Part shown: piece by piece, positions 36,231 to 46,371 of the stretch | Layout: each line of letters begins with the position of its first letter | Position numbering within the stretch: position 1 is the stretch's first letter | Translations under genes and position numbers: made by a program | The notes under the pieces: model-generated | What the model was told of the DNA's origin: nothing | Databases searched by the model: none | The model's input: the letters and a program-made list of their open reading frames with translations, nothing else | Assembly (NCBI GenBank): GCA_030626025.1 | Contig: DAOUPT010000027.1 | Location: 1 to 46,387, forward strand | DNA length: 46,387 nt | DNA from: Anderseniella sp. | GTDB taxonomy: Bacteria; Pseudomonadota; Alphaproteobacteria; Rhizobiales; Aestuariivirgaceae | Direction of reading: 5' to 3'

Positions 36231-36854
36231 ATGGCAAACAGGCGCAAAAAGCCTTTGGCGGTATCAAAAATGGTTCCCGATTTCAGTTTGTGGGCTCGGG
36301 TAAGCAAGACAGTTGATCCACTTAATCCGGATCTGGCAAAAGAGCTGGAGAAATTCGAAGCGTTGAGTATTCCTGCTGTGTGCAAACCGGTTAAGCCGGT
36401 TATGACAGTAAACACTCTAAAGAAAAGCGCAGCTCGATTGCCAAACCCGCGCTCTTTTGAATTTACCGGCCTTGATCGTCGCCAGCAGCAAAAATTATTG
36501 CGTGGTCAGGTGAACATTGAGGCACGTATTGATCTGCATGGCGAAAGTCTGGAAACCGCCCGGATGAAATTGTGGCGTTTTCTTTCCTCTTGTGCTGATC
36601 AGGGTTTGCGGACAGTTCTGGTTATCACAGGAAAGGGCTCATCAGAATTCACTAGACATACACTGCACGGCCGTGATTTTCATCATTCAGAACCACGCAG
36701 CGGCCGGTTGCGAAACGCATTGCCTGACTGGCTTCATGAGCCGGAGTTTAGATCGCTGGTGTCAGGCTTTCAGCCAGCCCACCCCAAGCACGGAGGTGGC
36801 GGCGCGGTGTATATAAAACTGCGCAATCTTGCCAAAAGAAATCAATACCCATGA
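36231..36854 (+). CDS. Smr-domain protein
   Basis: 207 residues from the ATG at 36231, one base after the mltA stop. The N-terminal half is basic and probably flexible. The Smr domain fills the C-terminal half: IEARIDLHGESLETARMKL (the LDLHG signature), VLVITGKGSSE, GRLRNALPDWLHEPEFRSL, and HPKHGGGGAVYIKLR. Smr domains resemble the MutS2 C-terminus and often act as endonucleases; the role of stand-alone forms is unclear. The stop overlaps the xre ATG by 4 bases. Confidence 0.9.
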   Translation: MANRRKKPLAVSKMVPDFSLWARVSKTVDPLNPDLAKELEKFEALSIPAVCKPVKPVMTVNTLKKSAARLPNPRSFEFTGLDRRQQQKLLRGQVNIEARIDLHGESLETARMKLWRFLSSCADQGLRTVLVITGKGSSEFTRHTLHGRDFHHSEPRSGRLRNALPDWLHEPEFRSLVSGFQPAHPKHGGGGAVYIKLRNLAKRNQYP

Positions 36855-37237
36855 CCCCATTTGGCGAACGTATCAGGCAGTTAAGAGCAGCCAAGCAAGT
36901 GACCATGAAAGAAATGGCCAAAGCTATCGGTGTTTCGGCTCCCTACTTATCCGCCCTGGAACACGGCAACCGTGGGCGACCAAGCTGGTACCTGTTACAG
37001 CGCACAATCAGCTATTTTAATATCATTTGGGATGATGCAGAAGAACTTGTCCAGCTCGCGAGACTTTCTCATCCCCGTATCACCATTGACACCAGCGGAT
37101 TGTCACCACAGGCAACCGAACTGGCAAACCGCCTGGCTGATGAGATTAAAGATATGAGTGACGATCAGCTATCCACGCATTTGGATTTGTTTGTTGCTGA
37201 CAGGCTAGGCAATACGGCAGACACTGCTAAAGAATAA
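36851..37237 (+). CDS. XRE-family helix-turn-helix regulator
   Basis: 128 residues. An N-terminal XRE domain: [20 protein letters not shown], then [18 protein letters not shown] as recognition helix. The C-terminal half ([32 protein letters not shown]) looks like a conserved alphaproteobacterial form with no known ligand. It ends the Tim44-domain-mltA-smr-xre run by a 4-base overlap and its 3' end overlaps convergent hslU by 11 bases. Targets are not known. Confidence 0.9.
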   Translation: MTPFGERIRQLRAAKQVTMKEMAKAIGVSAPYLSALEHGNRGRPSWYLLQRTISYFNIIWDDAEELVQLARLSHPRITIDTSGLSPQATELANRLADEIKDMSDDQLSTHLDLFVADRLGNTADTAKE

Positions 37238-38537
37238 ACCGTGACAGGTCGGCATTTTTCGCAAGGTCGCCAATATTACTTTCAACAAATTCAGCATCAA
37301 TTGAAACAGTTTCACCATCCCGGTCGGTGGCAGTAAAACTGATTTCATCAAGAACCCGCTCCATTACCGTTTGCAACCGTCGTGCACCAATGTTTTCAAC
37401 GCTGGTATTTACCTGAACAGCAATTTCCGCCAGCGCATCAATCGCATCATCGCTAAACTCAAGCGTGACGCCTTCTGTCGCCAACAGCGCGATATATTGT
37501 TTAATCAGGCTTGCTTCCGGTTCGGTTAGTATTCGTTTGAAATCTTCCTTGGTAAGGGGCCGAAGTTCGACCCGAATTGGCAGGCGTCCTTGCAACTCCG
37601 GCAACAGGTCTGAAGGTTTGGCCACATGAAATGCGCCCGATGCAATAAACAAAATATGATCAGTTTTCACTATACCGTATTTAGTCGAAACAGCAGTTCC
37701 TTCAAGCATTGGCAACAGATCGCGCTGAACACCTTCGCGGCTGACATCACCGCCTTGCCTTTCAGACCGGGCGCAAACTTTGTCAATCTCATCAAGAAAA
37801 ACGATACCGTTGTTCTCAACCACATCTATTGCTTCTTCGACCAACTGTTCCTCATCAAGTAGCTTGTCGCCTTCTTCCGCAATCAGAACCTCGTAACTTT
37901 CTTTTACCGTCATCCGCCGGGTTTTTGTTTGGGGGCCCATCGCCTTGCCCATCATTTCTGACAAATTCAGCATGCCCACCGATGATCCCGGCATACCGGG
38001 AATTTCAAAACTCGGCATTCCACCACCACCAGTGTCTGCCACTTCAATTTCAATCTCCTTGTCATCGAGCGTTCCTTCCCGCAGTTTTTGCGAAAATGAA
38101 GCACGCGTTGCCTCTGAAGCAGATTCACCCACCAAAGCTACCAATACTCTTTCTTCGGCATTTACATGAGCTTTGGCTTTCACTTCCTTGCGTTTTTTTG
38201 CCCGGACCAGTGAAATGGATGTTTCTGTGAGATCGCGGATCATTTGCTCCACATCACGCCCGACATAACCAACCTCTGTGAATTTGGTTGCCTCAACTTT
38301 GATAAACGGTGCATTGGCCAGTTTTGCCAATCGCCGGGCAATTTCAGTTTTGCCAACCCCGGTCGGGCCAATCATCAAGATATTTTTGGGCAGGACTTCT
38401 TCGCGCAATTCATCATCAAGTTGTTTACGCCGCCAGCGATTGCGCAGGGCAATGGCTACAGCTCGTTTGGCATCATTTTGGCCAATGATGTAACGGTCAA
38501 GTTCTGAAACAATTTCCCGTGGAGAAAAATCAGTCAT
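37227..38537 (-). CDS. hslU: ATP-dependent protease ATPase subunit HslU
   Basis: 436 residues. AAA+ unfoldase of the HslUV protease. Seen: [21 protein letters not shown], Walker [17 protein letters not shown] near 55-70, pore motif [14 protein letters not shown], the intermediate I-domain (about 130-220), Walker [27 protein letters not shown] with the sensor/arginine finger region, [14 protein letters not shown], and the C-terminal DLSRFIL, whose last residues dock into HslV. It is 40 bases downstream of hslV. Confidence 0.97.
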   Translation of the reverse strand: MTDFSPREIVSELDRYIIGQNDAKRAVAIALRNRWRRKQLDDELREEVLPKNILMIGPTGVGKTEIARRLAKLANAPFIKVEATKFTEVGYVGRDVEQMIRDLTETSISLVRAKKRKEVKAKAHVNAEERVLVALVGESASEATRASFSQKLREGTLDDKEIEIEVADTGGGGMPSFEIPGMPGSSVGMLNLSEMMGKAMGPQTKTRRMTVKESYEVLIAEEGDKLLDEEQLVEEAIDVVENNGIVFLDEIDKVCARSERQGGDVSREGVQRDLLPMLEGTAVSTKYGIVKTDHILFIASGAFHVAKPSDLLPELQGRLPIRVELRPLTKEDFKRILTEPEASLIKQYIALLATEGVTLEFSDDAIDALAEIAVQVNTSVENIGARRLQTVMERVLDEISFTATDRDGETVSIDAEFVESNIGDLAKNADLSRFIL

Positions 38538-38577
38538 TTTATTACTCTCGAATTTAATAAACCAAATTTAGGCCAGA

Positions 38578-39135
38578 TTATTCTGCATCAAGTGTTTCAA
38601 CCGTCAGATTACCGTTGGTATAAACACAAATTTCCGCTGCAATTGCCATCGCTCGCCGGGCGATTGTTTCGGCGTCATGATCAGTATCCATCAAGGCGCG
38701 AGCAGCTGCCAGAGCATAATTGCCACCTGAACCAATACCAATTGCGCCGCCTTCCGGCTCCAGAACATCTCCTGTACCAGTCAAAACCAAAGAAACAGTT
38801 GCATCAACCACGATCATCATCGCTTCAAGCTTGCGCAAATAGCGATCCGTCCGCCAGTCCTTGGCCAATTCGACACAAGCGCGGGTTAACTGCCCTGGAT
38901 GTTGTTCGAGTTTGGTTTCAAGTCGTTCAAACAAAGTCATCGCATCAGCCGTTGCTCCGGCAAATCCTGCAACAACCCCGCCCGCACCCAAAGGGCGCAC
39001 CTTGCGGGCATTTGACTTGATCACCGTGTTGGCCAGACTGACCTGTCCGTCGCCGGCAATAACCACTTTGTTGCCTTTTCGAACGGTCAAAATAGTTGTG
39101 CCGTGCCATTGCTCGATCTGGTTTTGGTTGGACAT
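38578..39135 (-). CDS. hslV: ATP-dependent protease proteolytic subunit HslV
   Basis: 185 residues from the ATG at 39135, preceded by GGAGG; the longer frame upstream has no support. The mature enzyme exposes an N-terminal Thr after processing: [21 protein letters not shown], where the T-T pair is the site. It also has the Lys catalytic helper region [20 protein letters not shown], represented by [19 protein letters not shown], and [13 protein letters not shown]. It is the chamber of the HslUV protease. It is divergent from hisB with 176 bases between starts, room for two promoters, though none was assigned. Confidence 0.96.
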   Translation of the reverse strand: MSNQNQIEQWHGTTILTVRKGNKVVIAGDGQVSLANTVIKSNARKVRPLGAGGVVAGFAGATADAMTLFERLETKLEQHPGQLTRACVELAKDWRTDRYLRKLEAMMIVVDATVSLVLTGTGDVLEPEGGAIGIGSGGNYALAAARALMDTDHDAETIARRAMAIAAEICVYTNGNLTVETLDAE

Positions 39136-39311
39136 AAAGCCTCCGTTTTGTAACTGATACCCATTTAAGGTGTTGATACGGTAATGAAAAGACCCTATTT
39201 GCAAATAAACAGTACAGTTAAACAAAGAAAAATACAAAGTTGGCGGCAGAGGCAAGACCTGCTAAAAGGCATGCAGAATACGCCTTCAGGACCAACAGGA
39301 ACAACTGATCA

Positions 39312-39905
39312 ATGCGCACTGTAAAAGTTGAACGCAAAACCACAGAAACCAGTATTTCCGTCGAATTAAACCTCGATGGTACTGGCAAATTTGATGTTGA
39401 AACAGGTATCGGCTTTCTCGATCATATGCTGGAGCAACTCTCAAAACACTCTCTTATTGACTTGAAAGTGCGTGCTCAGGGTGATCTTCATATCGATATG
39501 CACCACACCACAGAAGATTGTGGAATTGCCATCGGTCAGGCCGTTGCCAAAGCATTGGGTGAGCGCAGAGGTATTACCCGCTATGCCAGCTGCTATCTGC
39601 CGATGGATGAGACCCTGGTTAGGGTCGCGCTGGATATTTCAGGCCGCCCGTTTCTGGTCTGGAAAGCTGAATTTTCTCGGCCTAAAATCGGCGATATGGA
39701 TACAGAATTATTCCGCGAATGGTTTCAGGCGTTTTCCCAGCACGCCGGTATTACGCTGCATGTTGAAGCACTTTATGGTGAAAACAACCACCACATCGCA
39801 GAAAGCTGTTTTAAGGGCCTTGCCCGCGCTATACGTCAGGCCATCGAAGTTGATCAGCGTCAGGCAGATGTCATTCCATCGACCAAGGGCTCTTTGAGCG
39901 GCTAA
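39312..39905 (+). CDS. hisB: imidazoleglycerol-phosphate dehydratase
   Basis: 197 residues, the monofunctional form without the histidinol-phosphatase domain of E. coli. It dehydrates imidazole-glycerol phosphate in histidine synthesis. Seen: [32 protein letters not shown], and two metal-binding His clusters [16 protein letters not shown] and, late, [21 protein letters not shown]. It leads the plus-strand histidine set; hisG, hisD and hisC are not in the window. Confidence 0.96.
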   Translation: MRTVKVERKTTETSISVELNLDGTGKFDVETGIGFLDHMLEQLSKHSLIDLKVRAQGDLHIDMHHTTEDCGIAIGQAVAKALGERRGITRYASCYLPMDETLVRVALDISGRPFLVWKAEFSRPKIGDMDTELFREWFQAFSQHAGITLHVEALYGENNHHIAESCFKGLARAIRQAIEVDQRQADVIPSTKGSLSG

Positions 39906-39916
39906 CGGATTTTCCC

Positions 39917-40354
39917 ATGAACCTTTACACTGTACATTATCGTCGTGAAGCTGAAAACAGCCTGACCGGGCTGGCACAAGATGTTGTCATGGTAAAAGAC
40001 GGATTTAACTGGTCAGCGCTGTTTCTGCCAACCATCTGGTTTTTGGCGAAAAAAATGTGGCTGGTTTTTGCTATTTACCTGGTTATTCAGGCGGTGCTTA
40101 TTGCAATTGTTTTTTGGGCCGAGCTACCGTCTGAAGTTCTTACCATCACCAAAATTACCGGCAATCTGATTCTGGGTTTTGAAGGTAATAATCTTCAACG
40201 CTGGAGTCTCGAGAGAGCCCGTTATAGAGAGCGTGAAACCGTAGCGGCACGAGATATTGTTGCCGCAGAGCACAGGTTTTTTTCCCATTTGACTGGCGGA
40301 AAAATTTTTAGTCGCCGGGCCGGTGAGGCCATGTTTGCAGAGCCAAAATCGTGA
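39917..40354 (+). CDS. DUF2628-family small membrane protein
   Basis: 145 residues. Two hydrophobic segments: about 34-42 ([15 protein letters not shown]) and [20 protein letters not shown], with [14 protein letters not shown] being the signature of DUF2628. The C-terminal part is charged and probably cytosolic, with [16 protein letters not shown], a soluble helix. Function is unknown. It sits between hisB and hisH, 11 bases after hisB and overlapping the hisH GTG by 4, a placement that recurs in Rhizobiales. Confidence 0.85.
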   Translation: MNLYTVHYRREAENSLTGLAQDVVMVKDGFNWSALFLPTIWFLAKKMWLVFAIYLVIQAVLIAIVFWAELPSEVLTITKITGNLILGFEGNNLQRWSLERARYRERETVAARDIVAAEHRFFSHLTGGKIFSRRAGEAMFAEPKS

Positions 40355-41001
40355 AAATAGCAATTATTGATTATGGATCGGGAAATCTGCGATCTGCCCA
40401 GAAATCGTTTGAACGGGCTGTTACTGAAAGCGGTATCCGCGGTGAGGTAATGGTCACAGCTGACCCCGACGTGGTCAGAAATGCTGACAGAATTGTGCTA
40501 CCGGGCGTTGGCGCTTTCCGCGATTGTCGTGATGGTTTGCAAGCGGTGCCGGGTATGCGTGATACCCTCGAGGAACAGGTCCGGCGCAACGCCAAACCGT
40601 TTTTTGGTATTTGTGTCGGTATGCAGCTTATGGCTGATCGTGGTCTGGAAGGTAAAGAAACAGAAGGTTTCGGCTGGATAAAGGGTCAGGTTGAAAAGAT
40701 GGTGGTTTCTGATCCCAACCTGAAAATTCCACACATGGGCTGGAATACTTTGCAGGTTTTAAACCAGCACGCCTTGCTGAAGGGAATAACGACAGGAGAC
40801 AATGGCTTGCATGCCTATTTTGTCCATTCCTACCACTTTAAAACAGCCATAAAGACCGACTGCATCGCAACGGCAGAATATGGTGGTGAAGTTACAGCGA
40901 TGATCGGCCATGAAAATATGGTCGGGACACAATTTCACCCTGAAAAAAGCCAGAAACTTGGTTTGGCGTTGATATCAAACTTCCTTACATGGAAGCCCTG
41001 A
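40351..41001 (+). CDS. hisH: imidazole glycerol phosphate synthase, glutamine amidotransferase subunit
   Basis: 216 residues from a GTG at 40351 that overlaps the preceding stop. It supplies ammonia to HisF. Seen: [31 protein letters not shown] with the oxyanion strand, nucleophile Cys in [40 protein letters not shown], and the catalytic His-Glu in [10 protein letters not shown]. hisA follows after 29 bases. Confidence 0.96.
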   Translation: MKIAIIDYGSGNLRSAQKSFERAVTESGIRGEVMVTADPDVVRNADRIVLPGVGAFRDCRDGLQAVPGMRDTLEEQVRRNAKPFFGICVGMQLMADRGLEGKETEGFGWIKGQVEKMVVSDPNLKIPHMGWNTLQVLNQHALLKGITTGDNGLHAYFVHSYHFKTAIKTDCIATAEYGGEVTAMIGHENMVGTQFHPEKSQKLGLALISNFLTWKP

Positions 41002-41030
41002 AGAAGACATATGAAGGTTAAAGAACAAAG

Positions 41031-41765
41031 ATGATTTTGTTTCCCGCAATTGATTTGAAAGACGGCCAATGTGTCAGGCTCAAGCTTGGCGATATGGACC
41101 GTTCGACGGTTTTCAACGACAGCCCGGGTAATCAGGCAAGAGCTTTTGAAACTCAGGGGTTTGAGTATCTCCACCTTGTTGATTTGAACGGTGCTTTTGA
41201 AGGGCAACCGGTAAATTCTGCCGCTGTTGAGGAAATTCTTGCGGCAACAAAACTGCCTACCCAATTGGGTGGTGGCATTCGTAATATCGAAACCATTGAG
41301 ATGTGGTTGAACAAAGGGATCAGCCGGGTCATTTTAGGAACCATAGCGGTTCGTGATCCTCAACTTGTCCATCAGGCATGTAAAGCATTTCCGGGTAGAG
41401 TGGCCGTTGGCATTGATGCCAAAGGCGGCAAAGTGGCGGTGGAGGGCTGGGCGGAAACATCTCAGCTTACGGTCATAGAACTGGCCCGGCAATTTGAAGA
41501 TGCTGGTGTTGCAGCCGTTATTTATACTGATGTCGACCGGGACGGAATACTGACAGGATTGAATATCGACTCAACGCTAGAACTGGCCAACTCTACTTCC
41601 ATACCGGTTATTGCAAGTGGTGGACTGGCATCTATTGACGATGTTAAACGGCTTGTGGAACCAGATTGCGCCATACTTGAAGGGGCAATTTCCGGTCGCG
41701 CGCTTTATGATGGCCGTCTTGATCCAGATGAGGCTCTATCTCTTATCAGGAACAGGATATTGTAA
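41031..41765 (+). CDS. hisA: phosphoribosylformimino-5-aminoimidazole carboxamide ribotide isomerase
   Basis: 244 residues, a beta/alpha barrel. It opens the ProFAR ring to PRFAR in histidine synthesis. Seen: [19 protein letters not shown] with the first catalytic Asp, [56 protein letters not shown] with the second catalytic Asp, and [14 protein letters not shown]. hisF begins one base after its stop. Confidence 0.96.
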   Translation: MILFPAIDLKDGQCVRLKLGDMDRSTVFNDSPGNQARAFETQGFEYLHLVDLNGAFEGQPVNSAAVEEILAATKLPTQLGGGIRNIETIEMWLNKGISRVILGTIAVRDPQLVHQACKAFPGRVAVGIDAKGGKVAVEGWAETSQLTVIELARQFEDAGVAAVIYTDVDRDGILTGLNIDSTLELANSTSIPVIASGGLASIDDVKRLVEPDCAILEGAISGRALYDGRLDPDEALSLIRNRIL

Positions 41766-41766
41766 C

Positions 41767-42540
41767 ATGCTAAAAGCCCGTATCATTCCCTGTCTGGATG
41801 TTAAAGACGGCCGCGTTGTCAAGGGAACCAACTTCGTCAATTTGCGTGATGCCGGTGATCCGGTTCAAATTGCCAAAGCCTACGATGCCGCCGGGGCGGA
41901 CGAATTGTGCTTCCTTGATATTACCGCGTCGCACGAAGACCGGGCGATTATTTTTGATGTTGTCCGGTCAACCGCCGAACAATGTTTTATGCCGCTGACG
42001 GTTGGTGGCGGTGTGAGAGAGCTGGATGATATCAGAAAACTGTTGCTGGCTGGTGCCGACAAGATCTCGATCAACACAACGGCAGTTAAGAATCCTGAAT
42101 TCATTAAAGCGGCCTCGGAAAAATTTGGCAGTCAGTGTATCGTTGTTGCCATTGATGCAAAAACAGTATCGGGTCCTGATGAACCACTTCGCTGGGAAAT
42201 TTTTACCCACGGTGGCAGAGAGGCAACCGGGATTGACGCGGTGGAATTTGCCAAAAAAGTTGTCGCATTGGGCGCCGGTGAAATTTTGCTGACCTCGATG
42301 GATCGTGACGGCACCGGGGAGGGTTTTAATATTCCCCTGACCCGTGCCATTGCCGATGCTGTAGCGGTGCCTGTTATCGCCAGTGGCGGCGTTGGCACGC
42401 TTGATCATCTGGTTGCCGGTGTTCGCGATGGCCATGCAACGGGCGTTCTGGCAGCATCGATTTTTCACTTTGGAGCCTACACAATCGAACAGGCAAAAAG
42501 GCATATGGCAAAACAGGGTGTTGCCGTTCGTCTTGATTAA
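41767..42540 (+). CDS. hisF: imidazole glycerol phosphate synthase, cyclase subunit
   Basis: 257 residues from the ATG at 41767; the open frame continues upstream into hisA, but [18 protein letters not shown] is the family start. It condenses PRFAR with HisH-derived ammonia to give imidazole-glycerol phosphate and AICAR. Catalytic Asp in CLDVKDG (near 11) and in [15 protein letters not shown] (near 130-176), phosphate sites [13 protein letters not shown] and [13 protein letters not shown]. It pairs with HisH. Confidence 0.97.
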   Translation: MLKARIIPCLDVKDGRVVKGTNFVNLRDAGDPVQIAKAYDAAGADELCFLDITASHEDRAIIFDVVRSTAEQCFMPLTVGGGVRELDDIRKLLLAGADKISINTTAVKNPEFIKAASEKFGSQCIVVAIDAKTVSGPDEPLRWEIFTHGGREATGIDAVEFAKKVVALGAGEILLTSMDRDGTGEGFNIPLTRAIADAVAVPVIASGGVGTLDHLVAGVRDGHATGVLAASIFHFGAYTIEQAKRHMAKQGVAVRLD

Positions 42541-42557
42541 CGAAGTTGGGTACGGAA

Positions 42558-42893
42558 ATGACAAATGAGACAAACGACAGCCTAGAGGTGCTTTCCCGCC
42601 TTGTTGAAACAATCACGCAGCGTTCGCTTGATCGCAGTGAAAGTTCTTATACGGCTCAGTTGCTTGGTGAGGGTCCTGAAAAATGCGCCAAGAAATTTGG
42701 CGAAGAAGCGATTGAGGTCGTGCTTGCCAGTCTCGATGATAATAAAGATCATCTGATTGCCGAGTCGGCCGACGTACTTTATCATTTGCTTGTTCTTCTG
42801 AAATCGCGCAACATTCCCTTGAGCGCTGTTATGGAAGAACTTGACCGGCGTACGGTGCAAAGCGGTTTACAGGAAAAGGCTTCGCGCAAATAA
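42558..42893 (+). CDS. hisE: phosphoribosyl-ATP pyrophosphatase
   Basis: 111 residues from the ATG at 42558, preceded by GGTACGGAA; an in-frame TTG four codons upstream is less likely. It converts phosphoribosyl-ATP to phosphoribosyl-AMP. Seen: LSRLVETITQRSLDRSESSY, and the MazG-like metal site KKFGEEAIEVVLASLDDN and ESADVLYHLLVLLKSR. HisI is separate and not in the window. coaA follows after 42 bases. Confidence 0.95.
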   Translation: MTNETNDSLEVLSRLVETITQRSLDRSESSYTAQLLGEGPEKCAKKFGEEAIEVVLASLDDNKDHLIAESADVLYHLLVLLKSRNIPLSAVMEELDRRTVQSGLQEKASRK

Positions 42894-42935
42894 CCAATGC
42901 AATGAGGACGCCAACACCTCAAAACAGGAAAAGCC

Positions 42936-43886
42936 ATGCTGGATAAAATCACTCCCCCGTCACCTTATCGCACATTTTCACGGCGCGAATGGGCTAAGTT
43001 GCGAGACGATACACCCTTGACGTTGACGGCTGAAGAACTGGAAGAATTACGTGGCTTAAATGAGCGGATTGATCTTGATGAAGTTGTGGCGGTTTATTTG
43101 CCGCTCTCGCGCCTACTGAACCTGTATGTCGCGGCAACGCAAAAACTTTTTGATGCAACAAAGAAGTTTGCTCATATTTCAGATCACAAAGTTCCCTATA
43201 TTATTGGCATGGCCGGCTCGGTAGCCGGTGGCAAAAGCACCATGGGACGAATTTTGAAAACCCTGTTGGCCCGCTGGCCAAATCATCCCAAGGTTGACCT
43301 GCTTCCTACCGATGGCTTTCTGCTACCCAATGCCCAGTTGGAGCGTGAGGGGCTGATGGAAAGAAAAGGATTTCCTGAAAGTTACAACACACCAAAAATT
43401 CTTGAATTTTTATCGCAAATCAAAGCCGGTAAATGCGGTGTTACCGCCCCGGTTTATTCTCACATGTCCTATGATATCATAGAGGGAAAGACCATTACTA
43501 TCGATCAGCCGGACATATTGATTGTCGAAGGCTTGAATGTTCTGCAAACCGGCCGCCCGCCACGCGATGGCAAGGCGATACCCTATGTTTCAGATTTTTT
43601 TGATTTTTCAATTTACATAGATGCCGATGAGGAGGTTTTACGTACCTGGTATGTCGACAGGTTTTTCTCCTTGCGTGACAGTGCTTTTCAGAATCCGAAA
43701 TCCTACTTTCACCGTTATGCCAATTTAAGTGACATTGAGACCCGTCAGACAGCAAACCGTATCTGGGAAAGCATCAATCTGTTAAACCTGCGCGAAAACA
43801 TACTTCCAACGCGCCAGCGAGCCGATCTGATCGTTCGCAAGGAAGCCGATCACCATGTCAGCTCGGTTTCCATGAGGAAGCTTTAG
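42936..43886 (+). CDS. coaA: pantothenate kinase, type I (CoaA)
   Basis: 316 residues. It phosphorylates pantothenate, the committed step of CoA synthesis. Seen: [37 protein letters not shown]-loop [17 protein letters not shown] near 90-105, [49 protein letters not shown], and [21 protein letters not shown]. It follows hisE closely, an arrangement seen widely in Rhizobiales; coupling of expression is inferred. Confidence 0.95.
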   Translation: MLDKITPPSPYRTFSRREWAKLRDDTPLTLTAEELEELRGLNERIDLDEVVAVYLPLSRLLNLYVAATQKLFDATKKFAHISDHKVPYIIGMAGSVAGGKSTMGRILKTLLARWPNHPKVDLLPTDGFLLPNAQLEREGLMERKGFPESYNTPKILEFLSQIKAGKCGVTAPVYSHMSYDIIEGKTITIDQPDILIVEGLNVLQTGRPPRDGKAIPYVSDFFDFSIYIDADEEVLRTWYVDRFFSLRDSAFQNPKSYFHRYANLSDIETRQTANRIWESINLLNLRENILPTRQRADLIVRKEADHHVSSVSMRKL

Positions 43887-43907
43887 CCAAAAACCGCCAG
43901 CAGAAAA

Positions 43908-44900
43908 TCACAATAAACCATTTTGACTTGCCAAATCTTTCAAGCTGGTCTGTGGCCGTGCGCCGATGTGAGAGATGACTTCTGATGCAGCCAATGCGCC
44001 AAGCTGGCCGCATTGCGCAAGTTCTTTGCCATTTGTGTAACCGGCAAAAAATCCGGCGGAATAAAGATCACCTGCACCAGTGGTATCGACAACTTGGTCT
44101 ACTTTACGGGCATCGATGACATGGACTTCGTCTTTTGAAACAATGACGCTACCAGCCCGCGATCGCGTCAGCGCAGTAAGTTTGCAGTCCTGCCGCACCG
44201 CCTGAAGGGCTTCATCAAAGCTATCAACCTGATAGAGCGATTTGATCTCGTCTTCATTGGCAAAAAGGATATCAACATCGCGTTTAATCAGTTCCAGAAA
44301 ACTGTCGCGATGCCGATCAACGCAAAATGAATCAGATAGTGTCAGCGATACTTCGCGCCCGGCGCTACGGGCGATATCAGCCGCCTTCAAAAAGGCCAGC
44401 TTGGCCTGTTCGGGATCCCACAAATAACCTTCCATATAGACAACTTTGGAATCACGAACGGTTGCTTCATCGATATCATCGGGGCCAAATTCTACACAAG
44501 CGCCCAGAAATGTATTCATGGTGCGCTCACCGTCCGGAGTAACCAGTATAAGACAACGTGCTGTTTCAGAACCATCTTCTGCGCCAGGCGTTTGGAAACA
44601 GACGCCGGCCGCGGAAATATCGTGTCGAAACACATTGCCAAGCTGGTCTGCTTTTACCTTGCCAAAAAAAGCGGAACTATTTCCAAATGATGCCAAGCCG
44701 GCAACTGTATTGGCAGCTGAACCGCCTGAAACTTCGATCCCCGGACCCATGATATCATATAGGCTCTGGGCTTGAGTTTCATCGATCAATTGCATAGAGC
44801 CCTTGATCAGAGAGTTGTCCGTCAGGAAGTTGTCATCCACTGTGCTGATAACATCTACAATGGCATTTCCAATGCTTAACACATCAAACCGTGTGGTCAT
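43908..44900 (-). CDS. PfkB-family carbohydrate/adenosine kinase
   Basis: 330 residues. Ribokinase fold: FDVLSIGNAIVDVISTVDDN at the start, GSMQLIDETQAQSLYDIMG, GGSAANTVAGLASFG with the GG switch, VYMEGYLWD, ILFANEDEIKSLY, and the catalytic loop VVDTTGAGDLYSAGFFAGYTNG with the D-T-x-G-A-G-D pattern. The overall form resembles bacterial adenosine kinases, but the substrate could also be another sugar or nucleoside. It converges on coaA, with 21 bases between stops, and its start faces the EI24-domain gene. Confidence 0.9.
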   Translation of the reverse strand: MTTRFDVLSIGNAIVDVISTVDDNFLTDNSLIKGSMQLIDETQAQSLYDIMGPGIEVSGGSAANTVAGLASFGNSSAFFGKVKADQLGNVFRHDISAAGVCFQTPGAEDGSETARCLILVTPDGERTMNTFLGACVEFGPDDIDEATVRDSKVVYMEGYLWDPEQAKLAFLKAADIARSAGREVSLTLSDSFCVDRHRDSFLELIKRDVDILFANEDEIKSLYQVDSFDEALQAVRQDCKLTALTRSRAGSVIVSKDEVHVIDARKVDQVVDTTGAGDLYSAGFFAGYTNGKELAQCGQLGALAASEVISHIGARPQTSLKDLASQNGLL

Positions 44901-45057
44901 CTGATCGTCTCCAAACCGTGATTCTTAATTCGCAAATTCGGCGCGAGTATAGGCAAATGTTTTTACTTGGCAAGCATTGTAGCTGAATCACTACTTGTCA
45001 TTGTCAGCCTTAGACACTACCTGATAAACGAAATGTTTTTTACCGGGGTATTAACCA

Positions 45058-45720
45058 ATGTTGTCAGCAGCCATCCGCGCTTTTGAAGATGTGATGTCAC
45101 CGAAATTTCGTAGTGTGCTATGGAAATCCATTGGCCTGACCATCGTGTTGTTCATCGCCATTCTGGTTGGCCTGGAAGTGACTTTATCGATATTGACTGC
45201 AATTCCATGGCCATGGCTGGAAACTGTTCTGGCCATTGCAACCGGTCTTGGTATTTTTGCAGCAATGTTCTTTCTGATCGCGCCTGTGACTGCGGTGTTT
45301 GCCGGGCTGTTTCTCGATGAAATTGCAGAAGTGGTTGAGCAGCGTGATTATCCGGGCGACCGGCCTGGAAATCCACTTTCTACAACCAAAGCAATGATCA
45401 TTGCTTTGCAATTTGGCTTATTGGTTCTCCTGGTCAATCTCATACTGCTGCCAACCCTGTTTTTCGGTATTGGTGCATTTTTAATGGCCATGGCAAATGC
45501 CTATTTTATTGGCCGCGAGTATTTTAGCATGATTGCCATGCGACACCTCCCGGTTCGACAGGTAAATGAACTTCGCAAAGCCAACATGGGCCGCATCTTT
45601 GCAGCAGGTCTTATTCCGGCAGGTCTGGTTTTGATCCCGATTCTGAATGTTCTGGTACCACTTTTTTCAACCAGCTACTTCGTGCATATTTTCAAGAAAA
45701 TTCAGTCGGAAGCCAGCTAA
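45058..45720 (+). CDS. EI24/CysZ-like domain membrane protein
   Basis: 220 residues with four strongly hydrophobic stretches: IGLTIVLFIAILVGLEV, TVLAIATGLGIFAAMFFLIA, ALQFGLLVLLVNLILLPTLF, and GLIPAGLVLIPILNVLVPLF. Typical EI24/CysZ features are the start SAAIRAFEDVMSPKFR, FLDEIAEVVEQRDYPG, and GREYFSMIAMRH. Members include the sulfate channel CysZ, but this alphaproteobacterial branch has no proven substrate. Its stop abuts the stop of nth. Confidence 0.85.
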   Translation: MLSAAIRAFEDVMSPKFRSVLWKSIGLTIVLFIAILVGLEVTLSILTAIPWPWLETVLAIATGLGIFAAMFFLIAPVTAVFAGLFLDEIAEVVEQRDYPGDRPGNPLSTTKAMIIALQFGLLVLLVNLILLPTLFFGIGAFLMAMANAYFIGREYFSMIAMRHLPVRQVNELRKANMGRIFAAGLIPAGLVLIPILNVLVPLFSTSYFVHIFKKIQSEAS

Positions 45721-46371
45721 TCATTTTTCTTTTTTCTGAAAAGTACAAAGATCATTGATCAGGCAAGTTGGACACGAAGGTTTGCGCGCTTTGCAGATGT
45801 AACGCCCGTGCAGGATAAGCCAGTGGTGGGCGTGTAATTTGTAGGTTTCCGGTATCACCTTCAGCAAGCCAAGCTCAACAGCCAGGGGTGTCTTGCCAAA
45901 GGCCATGCCGGTTCGGTTGCTGACTCGAAACAAATGGGTATCAATGGCGATGGTTAGTTGTCCAAAGGCATTGTTTAAAACCACATTGGCCGTCTTGCGC
46001 CCAACCCCTGCCAGCGTTTCTAGTTCCTCGCGCGTATCAGGTACTTCACCACCAAATTCATCGATCAGGCTTTGAGACAATGCGATGACGTTTTTTGCTT
46101 TGTTGCGATAGAGACCGATGGTTTTGATATAATCGCGCAAAGTATTCTCACCCAGCTCAACCATTTTTTTAGGCGTATCCACGACTTCAAACAGCGGCCG
46201 CGTTGCTTTGTTCACACCTATATCGGTTGCCTGGGCAGACAGGGCGACAGCGACCAGGAAAGTGTAGGTGTTTACCGAATGAAGTTCGCCGCGCGGGGCA
46301 GGGTCTTTTTCTCGAAACCGGCGAAAAACCTCTTCAATTTCTGCTGGTTTCAACTTGCGTTGTCGTGCCAT
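45721..46371 (-). CDS. nth: endonuclease III (Nth)
   Basis: 216 residues. A DNA glycosylase/AP lyase that removes oxidised pyrimidines. Seen: FLVAVALSAQATDIGVNKAT, the helix-hairpin-helix LETLAGVGRKTANVVLNNA with the catalytic Lys, AIDTHLFRVSNRTG with the catalytic Asp, HHWLILHGRYICKARKPSC, and the iron-sulfur cluster cysteines C-x6-C-x2-C-x5-C at the end (CKARKPSCPTCLINDLC). It ends head to head with the EI24-domain gene, no bases between stops. The ATG is 17 bases from the window edge, so the upstream context is not seen. Confidence 0.96.
   Translation of the reverse strand: MARQRKLKPAEIEEVFRRFREKDPAPRGELHSVNTYTFLVAVALSAQATDIGVNKATRPLFEVVDTPKKMVELGENTLRDYIKTIGLYRNKAKNVIALSQSLIDEFGGEVPDTREELETLAGVGRKTANVVLNNAFGQLTIAIDTHLFRVSNRTGMAFGKTPLAVELGLLKVIPETYKLHAHHWLILHGRYICKARKPSCPTCLINDLCTFQKKEK

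Noticed and set aside
39136-39311. Leader peptide or attenuator before hisB
   Set aside because: No short histidine-rich frame or stable antiterminator pair was seen; this is probably just the divergent promoter region.
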